A stretch of DNA of 34,581 nt from the NCBI GenBank assembly GCA_018645005.1, contig JABGPJ010000125.1, positions 1 to 34,581 on the forward strand, written 5' to 3'. A model generated the notes under the pieces. That model saw only the letters and a program-made list of their open reading frames with translations, did no database searches and was not told the DNA's origin. Source of the DNA: Deltaproteobacteria bacterium (GTDB lineage Bacteria > SAR324 > XYD2-FULL-50-16). Position numbers and translations under genes: made by a program. Each line of letters opens with the position of its first letter. Within the stretch, counting starts at the first letter, position 1. Below are positions 15,038-23,273 of this stretch, piece by piece.

Positions 15038-16423
15038 TTAATCCGGAGCAGTACTCATCACGGTACTTAGATCCTCAATTTTATTGTTCTTGAGTCTCCA
15101 CTCGTATAGATCTTCCATGTCCTTATAAACCTGGAACATTTGGAATGTACCATGCCAGTGAGCATAATCCGGGGCATTCATGGCAGCACCCTGTCGTGCC
15201 CGCCTTCCGGTGTGATGCCACAGGAAGTACATCAACTCCTGGAAGCCGTCCTTCCAGGGATCCTTCTTGAGCAGACCTTTGGCAGCCAGCTCTTTCTTCA
15301 TCTTCACAGCACCCGCCCACTGCTTGTTATAAAGCTCGACCATGGTATCCAGGGTTTTTCTCTGGACATCTGTATGCGTCGGACCATGGCAGTTCTGGCA
15401 GACCTTTCGCATCAGCTTGTCACCTTTTTCACCATCCCCACGATTGCCACTGCGAACAACAGACTTTTTATGCATCAAGTCCCATTTTAATCGCTCCTGA
15501 ACGTTGTGGGTCGTGTCCAGATCGCCAATACCACTCATGTGACAGGTTGCGCAGGTGGGTGCCAGATAATCTCCCGGTTCCCACAAACCGGATGCAGACT
15601 CCCAGTTCCAGTTTTCGCCCTGGGTCAGATAGACTTGACCATGCTTGCTTTCATGATAAATCTCGATATTGGGGTGATCCGGACCTAGATGGCAGGCGCC
15701 GCATGCTTCAGGTTTCCTGGCAGATGCGACTGAAAACTTGTGACGGGTATGACAGACGGAGCAGTTACCAATAGCACCGTCAGGATAACGGGTACCAACT
15801 CCGCCTGGCCAGGTTTCATTGATGGGTTTGTTATCCGGACCCATCTCCACCTGGGTTCCATGGCACATCTGGCATCCGGCTGTTTTTGATGCCCGAACAT
15901 AGGCCGGTTGTCCTTTCGGAGTTAGACCCGTGGAGAGATCAATCTTGCCACCATCCATAAAAGCAGCGCCTTCATGCAGATACATCAGCTTCTGCAAGGC
16001 ACCCTTTTTAGGATCCATGATTGCAGCACTGGAAAGTGCAGCATGTCCACTCTTCAGGAACTGATCGACCTCTGCTGGATGACATCGAGCACAGGTTTTG
16101 GATGAGACCATGGGAGAAATGTAAGTAGGAGTTCCTTTGACTCCGCTACATTGGGTCGCCATAGGAGAATTTTTTTCAACGACATGGCAGTCGTAGCAGG
16201 AAACTCCGGCACTTGCCATGGCACTCTCTTTCCATGCTGCCACCGTTCCGGGAACTTCTTTGGCGTGGCATTCGATGCAGGCCTGAGCCTCTTTCGAAAA
16301 AGTCCGGTCAACCTTAATGTTTTTCCGACCCAGATCGGGGGACTTGGCGTACGCCATCGAAAAAATCCCCAGAACGAAAAAAACGACTATTGCTGATCCA
16401 ATTCTTCCGGCTAAATATCTCAT
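15038..16423 (-). CDS. Octaheme hydroxylamine-oxidoreductase-like cytochrome c (HAO family)
   Basis: 461 residues. A Sec signal peptide (about 1-26, ending MAYA) is followed by eight CxxCH motifs at C49, C76, C111, C184, C221, C241, C291 and C342. The segment around heme 5 ([20 protein letters not shown], then HTRHKFS) is the HAO family signature. After heme 8 comes APDYAHWHG with Tyr420, a candidate for the tyrosine that crosslinks the catalytic P460 heme in true HAO; bacteria thought to run the enzyme in reverse often lack it. The enzyme is periplasmic. With an NrfH-like partner upstream and Hcp nearby, reduction of nitrite or NO toward hydroxylamine or ammonium is the likely direction. The direction is inferred, not shown by sequence. 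Confidence 0.85.
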   Translation of the reverse strand: MRYLAGRIGSAIVVFFVLGIFSMAYAKSPDLGRKNIKVDRTFSKEAQACIECHAKEVPGTVAAWKESAMASAGVSCYDCHVVEKNSPMATQCSGVKGTPTYISPMVSSKTCARCHPAEVDQFLKSGHAALSSAAIMDPKKGALQKLMYLHEGAAFMDGGKIDLSTGLTPKGQPAYVRASKTAGCQMCHGTQVEMGPDNKPINETWPGGVGTRYPDGAIGNCSVCHTRHKFSVASARKPEACGACHLGPDHPNIEIYHESKHGQVYLTQGENWNWESASGLWEPGDYLAPTCATCHMSGIGDLDTTHNVQERLKWDLMHKKSVVRSGNRGDGEKGDKLMRKVCQNCHGPTHTDVQRKTLDTMVELYNKQWAGAVKMKKELAAKGLLKKDPWKDGFQELMYFLWHHTGRRARQGAAMNAPDYAHWHGTFQMFQVYKDMEDLYEWRLKNNKIEDLSTVMSTAPD

Positions 16424-16501
16424 TTTTCTCTCCTCGCTGATTTTAAATCATCCTCAAAAAACGAATCAAACACCCAGCAGCTTATGGCAGGGTATCGGGC
16501 T

Positions 16502-16581
16502 GTCATTCCGGGATTGACCCGGAATCCAGTCAACTTATAACTGTTTGCACGTCTGGATCCCGGATCTGAGTCCGGGATGAC
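16502..16581. repeat. Imperfect inverted repeat between the two cytochrome genes
   Basis: GTCATTCCGGGATTGACCCG (from 16502) and its partner ending GAGTCCGGGATGAC (to 16581) form an imperfect 28-bp inverted repeat around a 23-nt spacer. This is the widespread type of GTCATTCCGGG dispersed palindrome. A small GCCGC-AA-GCGGC hairpin follows at about 16587-16598. Lying inside the operon, the structure could weaken transcription into, or protect, one of the two cytochrome messages. Confidence 0.6.
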
Positions 16582-16608
16582 TTGTCGCCGCAAGCGGCGG
16601 GGTATAAA

Positions 16609-17190
16609 CTATTCAGAGCTTGCAATCTCGTTCCGCTTAAAAAATCGGTCCGCTGTCTCGATCATATCTTTGTGTCCCACATGGGGATGACACTCAGCAC
16701 ATGTTCTATTTGAAGTTCCTCTCAAATATGAGCGATGTGCGATAAAACCTCCGGAAGGTAATCCCGGTGGCGTTAAGTTATAGTGACAATGTCGACAGGC
16801 ACTTTCAAAAGTAAATTTCAACCGGTTTTTCTCGGCATTTCCCTCCCAGTCGAATTCAGCACCATTGACATAAAAGTTTTGTATCACATCTCCGATCCCG
16901 GTCTTACCTTTGACAAATACATACTCTAAAAAGTTTCCGTGAGGCAGATGACAATCGACACACTGTGCAGCAAATCCCTGGGGATTATTTCCACCGTGTA
17001 CTGCCTGCTTCCAGGATGCCTGGAAAGGCTCCATAATATGGCAGGAAGCACAGAATACATCTTTATTGGTCGTATCCATCATGAAACCTGAAGCCAATAC
17101 GAGCATGACTGTGGCAACAACGCCGAAAACCAGTCCCAACATCCAACCTTTTTTCCAAAACAATTTCTTATCCGGAGCCTCTGTTGTCAT
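16609..17190 (-). CDS. NapC/NirT/NrfH-family tetraheme cytochrome c (quinol dehydrogenase)
   Basis: 193 residues. One N-terminal transmembrane helix (about 16-37) serves as an uncleaved anchor. Four CxxCH motifs follow at C47, C77, C132 and C164. The sequence VFCASCHIMEPFQASWKQ around heme 1 is typical of the NapC/NrfH group, which oxidises menaquinol and passes electrons to a periplasmic multiheme enzyme. It is the first gene of the operon with the octaheme HAO-like cytochrome, an arrangement equivalent to cycX-haoA. A candidate -24/-12 promoter lies about 255 bp upstream, and a half MITE sits in the leader between them. Confidence 0.88.
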   Translation of the reverse strand: MTTEAPDKKLFWKKGWMLGLVFGVVATVMLVLASGFMMDTTNKDVFCASCHIMEPFQASWKQAVHGGNNPQGFAAQCVDCHLPHGNFLEYVFVKGKTGIGDVIQNFYVNGAEFDWEGNAEKNRLKFTFESACRHCHYNLTPPGLPSGGFIAHRSYLRGTSNRTCAECHPHVGHKDMIETADRFFKRNEIASSE

Positions 17191-17316
17191 TAAAATACCT
17201 CTCTCTCGATGAAATCATGGAAATTTGATTCATCATGGTGCGTCACCGACAAAAGTCGCCTGCTGCTGCCATCAACCCGTTTCCTTGTTTTCAGGAGGAT
17301 GAATCGAGCCCCCTAA

Positions 17317-17403
17317 ACACTGGACATTTTGCGAACAGAATGTGAAGTCAACGTGTTTCCTTTACATCAATGGGAAACACTTGAGTAATTTATGAGCCGA
17401 CAC
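17317..17403 (-). repeat. Half copy of the MITE-like element
   Basis: Reverse orientation. The intact end reads TTATGAGCCGACAC (to 17403), and the extra arm GTGTTTCC...GGGAAACAC is shared with the copy at 8596. The element stops near its centre (around AAACACTGGACATTTTGCG), so one terminal half is missing. It lies in the 5' leader of the tetraheme cytochrome gene, downstream of the candidate promoter. Confidence 0.65.
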
Positions 17404-17445
17404 TTAATCCTTATACGGGCTATTCGAATTTCGCTAGCTTATATC

Positions 17446-17461
17446 AGCAATTGATATGCCA
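17446..17461 (-). promoter_or_regulatory. Sigma-54 (-24/-12) promoter candidate for the cytochrome operon
   Basis: Minus strand TGGCATATCAATTGCT. It matches the RpoN consensus TGGCAC-N5-TTGC(A/T) at all but one conserved position, with GG and GC separated by the required 10 bases. Transcription would start near 17435 and leave a leader of about 245 nt. An NtrC-type activator gene begins 1.8 kb away in the divergent operon, and paired upstream repeats lie at 17513 and 17546. Confidence 0.7.
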
Positions 17462-17512
17462 GTTATAGTTAGTTCATAATTTCAATTTATTGCCTTTTTT
17501 TGTAATTTGAAG

Positions 17513-17563
17513 TATTACCATTTGGTAACAATTAAGACTAAATAGTGCTACCGTTTTGAAACA
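17513..17563. promoter_or_regulatory. Tandem upstream activator repeats, 33 bp apart
   Basis: TATTACCATTTGGTAACA (17513-17530) and TGCTACCGTTTTGAAACA (17546-17563) share the pattern TACC-R-TTT-x-G-x-A-x-CA. The first is nearly palindromic. Their 33-bp separation equals about three helical turns, placing them on one face of DNA. They lie 50-120 bp upstream of the -24/-12 promoter, the usual place for enhancer sites of sigma-54 activators. The divergent sensor/NtrC gene pair starts about 130 bp beyond. Confidence 0.55.
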
Positions 17564-17696
17564 GTCTTGATTCGAATCTCTTTACCAGTTCACCATATAA
17601 AAGATGAATACTTGTTGTATCCGTATGATACATGGACAGGTATATTTATTGCTGTAAGATTGATTCAAACTTTTTTCAATCTATCCGTTCCCGCCC

Positions 17697-19307
17697 ATGA
17701 AACTCAAAACAAAATTCATCACCACATCCGGTCTAGTCCTGATCCTGTCATTTTCCATCACATTCTACTGGATGTCCAAGTTCCAGGATGAGCTGGTCGT
17801 GTCACAGGCCAGACAACAGGCACGTATGCTTGCTCAACAGGTGATTTTGACAAGAAAATGGGTAGCAGACCATCATGGTGTTTTCCTTGAGAACCAGCCT
17901 GGGGTCACAGAAAATCCATTTCTCGAAATCCCGGTTATTTTTGATCAATCACAAAAAAAGTATATAAAATACAATCCTGCCAAAGTAACCAGGGAACTTT
18001 CAGAATATGCCAACAACGTCGACCTCTGGCAATACAAGGTCACCAGTCTGAATCCGGTTAATCCCAAAAACCAGCCGGATGAATTTGAGAAAAAGAGCCT
18101 CTTGGAATTGGAAAAAGGTGCGGATGAAATATCAGCAATTATCAGACACAAAAAAGGAAGAACCCTCAGATTAATGTTACCTGTCATGACTGAAGAGGCA
18201 TGTCTGGAGTGTCACAGCCGTCATGGCTACAAAACCGGTGATGTCCGAGGGGGCCTGAGTCTGTCCATTTCATTGAAACAGGCTGATGCGCTTATCTCAA
18301 AAAACAACCGTACACTCCTGACATTTTCGGTTGGGGCTATCGTTTTGAGTATTCTTGTCATCTACTTTCTGATTGATTTTTTTATTGTTCGAAAAATCAA
18401 GATCATCTCCAACCACATGGTTCGACTTCCCCACGCAGCCAATACGCCCTTGAAAATGCAGCTAGGCGGCGATGAAATCGGAGAATTATCCAGAAAATTT
18501 CAAGACCTCAACCGCCGGTTAACAGAATCACAAGTCGAATTGGAAAAGACCCGGGAGCAGATATATCAATCTGAAAAGCTGGCTGCACTGGGTCGTTTTT
18601 CTGCAGGAATAGCTCACGAAATCAACAATCCCCTCGGAGGAATGCTGAATTGCGTCAAAGGCATGAAGGAGGCCCCCGAAGATCAGGAACTAAGAAGCCG
18701 CTATATCGAGTTGATTGAAAAAGGGCTGAAACGAATTGAACTGACGCTGAGGCAGTTACTCAATCTTGGACGCAGTGAACCCCTGAGGTTACGTGAAGTT
18801 GATGTTGACGGATTGATCAGGGAGTGTTTTGCACTGATGACCTATAACTTGAAACGGATCACTTTCGAATTTGATTTGAATCTCAATCGTGTGATTGTGA
18901 TCGATTCTGAAGCTTTAAAGCAGGTCATTGTCAATATCGGACTTAACGCCATTCAGTCTATACCGGAAAGCGGGCGCATTGTAATAAAAAGCGGTGAAAC
19001 TGATTCGGGTATTGCCATTTCTATCAAAGATGATGGTGAAGGGATTGAGGAGGACAATATCCGCAAAATCTTTGACCCGTTTTATTCCACCAAGGGTGTG
19101 AACGAAGGGACAGGCCTTGGGTTAAGTGTCACTTATGCCTTGGTTCAACAAATGGAAGGCCGCATAGACGTATCAAGTACGAAGAACAAAGGCAGTAGCT
19201 TCAGTATTCAATTGCCTCGCAGAAAAAACCTCCCTCTTTCCGAAAACTCAAATGGGTTATTATCAGGAGATCCAAAGAATGATCAGGATTCTATTGGCCG
19301 AAGATGA
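17697..19307 (+). CDS. Sensor histidine kinase with periplasmic c-type heme (DUF3365/Tll0287-like) domain
   Basis: 536 residues. TM helix about 8-26, then a periplasmic DUF3365-like sensor domain ending in C-L-E-C-H (C169-H173) followed by SRHGYKTGDVRGGLSLSI. This is the heme c attachment motif seen in such sensors. TM2 (about 206-230), HAMP, HisKA (LGRFSAGIAHEINNPLGG, phospho-His 307) and HATPase (NAIQS, DDGEGIEED, GTGLGLSVTYALV) follow. A bound heme suggests that it senses redox state or a nitrogen oxide in the periplasm, where the cytochrome products work. Its 3' end overlaps the NtrC-type regulator by 29 bases. No good Shine-Dalgarno precedes the ATG. Confidence 0.88.
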   Translation: MKLKTKFITTSGLVLILSFSITFYWMSKFQDELVVSQARQQARMLAQQVILTRKWVADHHGVFLENQPGVTENPFLEIPVIFDQSQKKYIKYNPAKVTRELSEYANNVDLWQYKVTSLNPVNPKNQPDEFEKKSLLELEKGADEISAIIRHKKGRTLRLMLPVMTEEACLECHSRHGYKTGDVRGGLSLSISLKQADALISKNNRTLLTFSVGAIVLSILVIYFLIDFFIVRKIKIISNHMVRLPHAANTPLKMQLGGDEIGELSRKFQDLNRRLTESQVELEKTREQIYQSEKLAALGRFSAGIAHEINNPLGGMLNCVKGMKEAPEDQELRSRYIELIEKGLKRIELTLRQLLNLGRSEPLRLREVDVDGLIRECFALMTYNLKRITFEFDLNLNRVIVIDSEALKQVIVNIGLNAIQSIPESGRIVIKSGETDSGIAISIKDDGEGIEEDNIRKIFDPFYSTKGVNEGTGLGLSVTYALVQQMEGRIDVSSTKNKGSSFSIQLPRRKNLPLSENSNGLLSGDPKNDQDSIGRR

Positions 19308-20598
19308 TGAAATAATGAGAATTACACTGTATGATCGATTGAAATCTAAAGGATGGAAAGTCGACCAGGCAGCCGACGGCAAAGAAGCGCTTGATAAACT
19401 CAAAAAACAAAAATACCATCTGGTGATTTCTGATATTCGCATGCCTGGTTTGGATGGAATTGAATTGATGCGTCATGTTCAGCGCCTCTACCCCAGAACC
19501 GAAGTGATATTAATGACGGCTTTCGGCGAGGTTAAAGACGCCGTAGACTGTTTAAAAAATGGGGCAGCGGACTATATCTTAAAACCATTTGATATGGACG
19601 ACCTGACCATTCGGGCTGACAGGTTGCTCAAACAGCAAAACATCAAAAACAAATGTGCCGTGCTGGCGGAACGGTTCAAGGACACGAAAATAATAGGCAG
19701 TAGTGCATCCATGCAAGAGGTCCTTAATCTGACCGCCAGGGTGGCCCCCACAGACTCCACAATTCTGATACAGGGCGAATCCGGCACTGGTAAAGAGCTG
19801 ATTGCAAATGAGATCTATGAACAAAGCACCCGGTCAGAAGGGCCATATATTCGAATCAACTGCGCCGCGATCCCTGAAAACCTGATTGAGTCAGAGTTGT
19901 TTGGGCATGAGAAGGGCTCTTTTACCGGTGCAGATAGCCGGAAAACAGGTAAGTTTGAATTGGCCGACCGGGGAACCATTTTGCTGGATGAAATTGGTGA
20001 TATGCCCATCTCGATGCAGGCAAAACTTTTGCGAGTATTACAGGAACAAGAGATCGAACCTATCGGGGCGGACCGCCCTCTACAAGTAGACGTTCGCATT
20101 ATCAGTTCCACAGCAAAGGATCTGGCTAAGAATGTCAAAATGGGAACTTTTCGGCAGGACCTTTTTTACCGCTTGAAGGTTATCCCCATTGAACTGCCCG
20201 CCCTTAGAGATCACAAAGAAGATATTCCGGAGCTCTGCGAATATTTCCTCCACGAATTCGGAAAACTGAACGGCCAGAGACGGGAACTATCCGCAGAAAC
20301 GATTGATATTTTAATGAAATACGATTTCCCAGGGAACGTCAGGGAGTTGAAAAACATCATAGAGAGGATTTCGGTCCTCTCAAAAAACCCGGTTATCAAT
20401 CTGACGGAACTTCCTGCGGATATCTGCGGGAATTTAATTGCAGACGATCAGAAAACCTTAAATCTCTCTGCAAACCTGTCTCAGATTGAACGATCGTGTA
20501 TTGCCAAGGCCCTGAGTCAAACCGGGGGCAACAAGACTGAGGCAGCAAAACTGCTTGGCATCAGCAGAAAAAACCTCTGGGAAAAGATGAAACACTGA
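19279..20598 (+). CDS. NtrC-family sigma-54-dependent response regulator
   Basis: 439 residues from the ATG at 19279 (AGGAGA upstream). The receiver has phosphoacceptor Asp52 in VISDIRMPG. The AAA+ domain contains Walker A GESGTGKE, the loop GSFTGA (a common variant of GAFTGA that contacts sigma-54), and Walker B ILLDEIGD. The C-terminus is a Fis-type helix-turn-helix (NKTEAAKLLGISRKNLWEKM). It is overlapped by and surely paired with the preceding kinase. The divergent cytochrome operon, with its -24/-12 promoter and paired repeats, is the most likely target. Confidence 0.93.
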   Translation: MIRILLAEDDEIMRITLYDRLKSKGWKVDQAADGKEALDKLKKQKYHLVISDIRMPGLDGIELMRHVQRLYPRTEVILMTAFGEVKDAVDCLKNGAADYILKPFDMDDLTIRADRLLKQQNIKNKCAVLAERFKDTKIIGSSASMQEVLNLTARVAPTDSTILIQGESGTGKELIANEIYEQSTRSEGPYIRINCAAIPENLIESELFGHEKGSFTGADSRKTGKFELADRGTILLDEIGDMPISMQAKLLRVLQEQEIEPIGADRPLQVDVRIISSTAKDLAKNVKMGTFRQDLFYRLKVIPIELPALRDHKEDIPELCEYFLHEFGKLNGQRRELSAETIDILMKYDFPGNVRELKNIIERISVLSKNPVINLTELPADICGNLIADDQKTLNLSANLSQIERSCIAKALSQTGGNKTEAAKLLGISRKNLWEKMKH

Positions 20599-20611
20599 TT
20601 CTGGATCAGAT

Positions 20612-21130
20612 CTACGCAGATTGACTGATAATACTCTCCAGGATAATTTGGAGGCGCTGACTGATGGCTTTATTAAAACCATCAACGGGTAGTTTTGTCT
20701 TCTTTTTGATTAAGCTTTGGCCATGTAAATCGGCAAAGGTGGATTCCAGAATCTCCAACTCATCAATTTCAGCCCCATTTTCCATTTTGAGGGAATCTGA
20801 TATGATCGCAGATCGAATTTCGGCATCCTCACCAAAAACGGCTATTCGCCCCATAAAATAATTACATTCTGCGTCCTGGCCTATCACTCCTTTGTCACAG
20901 ACCATCGTTCCCAGTATTTCGGCGCCCTCTCCAATATCTGCTTCATGACAAATCAGCAAACCGGTAATCTCTGCATTGTTTTGGAGAGTTACTTTCTTGG
21001 CGATGACGATTTTTTCTACTTTGTCTTCATGGATAGTGATCTCGGCATCGAAATTTTCCCAGGGAAATTGGTCAAGCCAATCGTCTAAATTTTGGGGATG
21101 ACTTGAGAGGTATCTTTTTAAAGCGTCCAT
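20612..21130 (-). CDS. Bactofilin-like repeat protein, function unknown
   Basis: 172 residues. The middle (about 35-140) is made of short repeats with hydrophobic positions every 5-6 residues (IVIAKKVTLQNNAEITGLLI, then GEGAEILGTMV, GQDAECNYFMGRI and NGAEIDELEI). This is the look of a beta-solenoid, as in bactofilins or hexapeptide proteins. The flanks are helical. It is cytoplasmic, with no signal or membrane segment. Its end lies 13 bases from the end of the NtrC-type regulator in convergent orientation. A role in scaffolding is only a guess. Confidence 0.55.
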   Translation of the reverse strand: MDALKRYLSSHPQNLDDWLDQFPWENFDAEITIHEDKVEKIVIAKKVTLQNNAEITGLLICHEADIGEGAEILGTMVCDKGVIGQDAECNYFMGRIAVFGEDAEIRSAIISDSLKMENGAEIDELEILESTFADLHGQSLIKKKTKLPVDGFNKAISQRLQIILESIISQSA

Positions 21131-21243
21131 TTGATTCCATTAATTTATATGTATGTATAAATACGATCTTGGGGGCTCTGATCTGACATCAGTTTAATGG
21201 GTAGGTTATCCTGATGTCAAATTCCTCCAGATAGTATTATATT

Positions 21244-22266
21244 TTAAGGTTTTATGATGACTTTAACCGAATTATCCACATCACATTGCATATCAAACGC
21301 TTCTTTGGCTTGATCCAGTGGAAACGTATGGGTAATAATCTGCCTGCGGTCCACTTTTCCGGTTTCCATCATCTCCAGGGCTTGGACTATCTCATTTGGA
21401 AGAAAGCCGAATGAGCCTAATATGTCCACTTGTTTCACAACCAAATAGGAGAGATCCAAAGGGACAGTTTCTTCGAATAGACCATGAACCACCACTCTAC
21501 CTGTATATTCTTTTAACATGTTAATGGCTTGCTGGAGTACAGGGGGTTCTGATCGTTCTTTGATATAACCCACACAGTCATAAACCAGATGGACATGAGC
21601 CGTGGACTCGTCAGGATATACCATTAGAGGTGACCAGCCAACAATTTCCCTGATTTTTCCGTCAGTATCGGTTTTGACAGCGTTAATGGCTTCGTCTGCC
21701 CCCAGTTTTTTAGCCATTTCCAGTCGTTCATCGGAGACATCCACCACGATAATCTTGTTCAATTCAATATCAAGTGCCTTTAAACATTGAACGATTCCCA
21801 GACCGATAATACCAGCCCCAAACACAACTGCGTTTTCTCCAGCGGCCGGTCTTCCCTTAAGCGTCGCATGGAGAGAGTTGGCAAGCGGTTCCAGAGTCGC
21901 GGCCTCTTCGTAACTCATTTCTGGTGGAATTTTATGCACATTGAAACCCGGAAACACTTTCACCGAATTATACTCGGCAAACCCTCCGCCACTGAACATA
22001 GCGACAACCCGGTCCCCAATTTGAAAATCCTGCACGTTTTTTCCCACTTTAATGACGTCTCCTGCAAATTCATGACCCGGAACCAGTCCTTTGCTGGTTC
22101 TCTTGCACAGCTTTTCAGTGTACAGGTCCAATTTGTACATATGCAGATCCGATCCGCAGATCCCGCAGGCTTTTATATTCAGTAATATTTCGTCATCTTT
22201 GGATGCGGGCATCTCAACATCTTCGGTCGTTAGATTGAACGGCTTGTGGAATATGGCTGCTTTCAT
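21244..22266 (-). CDS. Zinc-type alcohol dehydrogenase, probable 2,3-butanediol dehydrogenase
   Basis: 340 residues of the medium-chain MDR family. Catalytic zinc ligands are at C37 (ACGICGSDLH) and H65/E66 (PGHEFAG). The Rossmann motif is VVFGAGIIGLG and the specificity acid lies in VVDVSDE. The usual four-cysteine structural-zinc loop is absent: GDRVVAMFSGGGFAEYN goes straight to the next strand. TTGGAGT precedes the ATG. It follows the aco genes and the SDR gene on the same strand, so oxidation of butanediol to acetoin is likely. Sorbitol-type or other secondary alcohol activity cannot be excluded. Confidence 0.75.
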   Translation of the reverse strand: MKAAIFHKPFNLTTEDVEMPASKDDEILLNIKACGICGSDLHMYKLDLYTEKLCKRTSKGLVPGHEFAGDVIKVGKNVQDFQIGDRVVAMFSGGGFAEYNSVKVFPGFNVHKIPPEMSYEEAATLEPLANSLHATLKGRPAAGENAVVFGAGIIGLGIVQCLKALDIELNKIIVVDVSDERLEMAKKLGADEAINAVKTDTDGKIREIVGWSPLMVYPDESTAHVHLVYDCVGYIKERSEPPVLQQAINMLKEYTGRVVVHGLFEETVPLDLSYLVVKQVDILGSFGFLPNEIVQALEMMETGKVDRRQIITHTFPLDQAKEAFDMQCDVDNSVKVIIKP

Positions 22267-22324
22267 AATGACTCCAATAAGATCGGTTTTTTGGGACCTC
22301 CGTTATGTTTCTCAGAGAAGAGGT

Positions 22325-23152
22325 CTAATTAAACGCCATGCCACCGCAGACATTCAATGATTGTCCTGTAATTTCTTCGGCTTCAGATGATGACAGAAAA
22401 GCTACGGCTTTGCCAATATCTTCAGGTGTTTGATAATTTTTAAAGGGGATCAGCGAATTAACCATTGCATCCAGGGCATCTTTAGGCCCAAGACCGGAAC
22501 CCTTCAGGGCCGGATGTGTTTTAACCAATAGTGCAGAGCCCGATTCCCACATCGGTGTATAGATAATACCCGGGCAGACACAGTTCACATTGACATGGTG
22601 GGGTGCCATATGAACCGCCATACTTTGTGTAAAAGCGATGACGGCTGCTTTTGATGTCGCATATGCCAGCAGGAAATCGTTGGGCCCGCGTCCTCCCACC
22701 GAGGAGATATTAACTATTTTGCCACTGTTCTGTTTTCTAAAAATGGGGGCCGCAGCCCGATTACAGAGAAATACACCTTTGACGTTGACAGCAAAAGTCG
22801 TATCCCAATCCTCAACCAGGAGGTTTTCAATATCCAGGGATTCTTCAGAATCCAGGCCGCGATGCACAAAGCCCGATATCCCCGCACAGCAAATCATAAT
22901 GTCCAGGCCACCGAACGCCTCTATGGTTTTATCAACCATTTGCTTAACCTGAGCCTCATCTGAGACATCTGTTTCGATGGCCAGAGACTTTCTTCCTGAA
23001 TCTTTGACTTTTGCTTTCACCTTCTCCGCCAGATGCAACTGGTTGTCGCTGACAACGACATGAGCGCCTTCTTTTGCCAGACAGAGTGCGATTCCTTCGC
23101 CCAGTCCGCCACCGCCACCCGTCACAATGGCAACCTTGTCTTTTACTTTCAT
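22325..23152 (-). CDS. Short-chain dehydrogenase/reductase, probable acetoin/diacetyl reductase
   Basis: 275 residues, classical SDR. Cofactor motif TGGGGGLGEG (11-20), the family NNAG element replaced by CCAG (88-91), catalytic Ser151 with Tyr164-x3-Lys168 (YATSK), and D36-type NAD preference in VVSDNQ. AAGGAGG precedes the ATG. It is encoded 58 bases before the zinc dehydrogenase and 121 after the E2 gene, so it likely belongs to acetoin and butanediol catabolism. Substrate assignment rests on context only. Confidence 0.75.
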   Translation of the reverse strand: MKVKDKVAIVTGGGGGLGEGIALCLAKEGAHVVVSDNQLHLAEKVKAKVKDSGRKSLAIETDVSDEAQVKQMVDKTIEAFGGLDIMICCAGISGFVHRGLDSEESLDIENLLVEDWDTTFAVNVKGVFLCNRAAAPIFRKQNSGKIVNISSVGGRGPNDFLLAYATSKAAVIAFTQSMAVHMAPHHVNVNCVCPGIIYTPMWESGSALLVKTHPALKGSGLGPKDALDAMVNSLIPFKNYQTPEDIGKAVAFLSSSEAEEITGQSLNVCGGMAFN

Positions 23153-23273
23153 TCAATTCCTCCTTTTTTAATGCTTAAAATTAACAGAGAGATTTTTTAT
23201 TCTCAGTAACTATTCGACTGCACTCCGCGAAGGGAGGCGAGACCCCCTTGGGTGAAGCATCGCCACCATAAAT

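Noticed and set aside
17257-17271. TGGCAGCAGCAGGC as a second -24/-12 promoter near the tetraheme gene
   Set aside because: GG to GC spacing is one base short, which normally abolishes sigma-54 recognition; the site at 17446-17461 fits better.
23205-23273. GC-rich fold between acoC and the SDR gene
   Set aside because: Pairing is partial and no repeat copy was found elsewhere; not enough to call an element.
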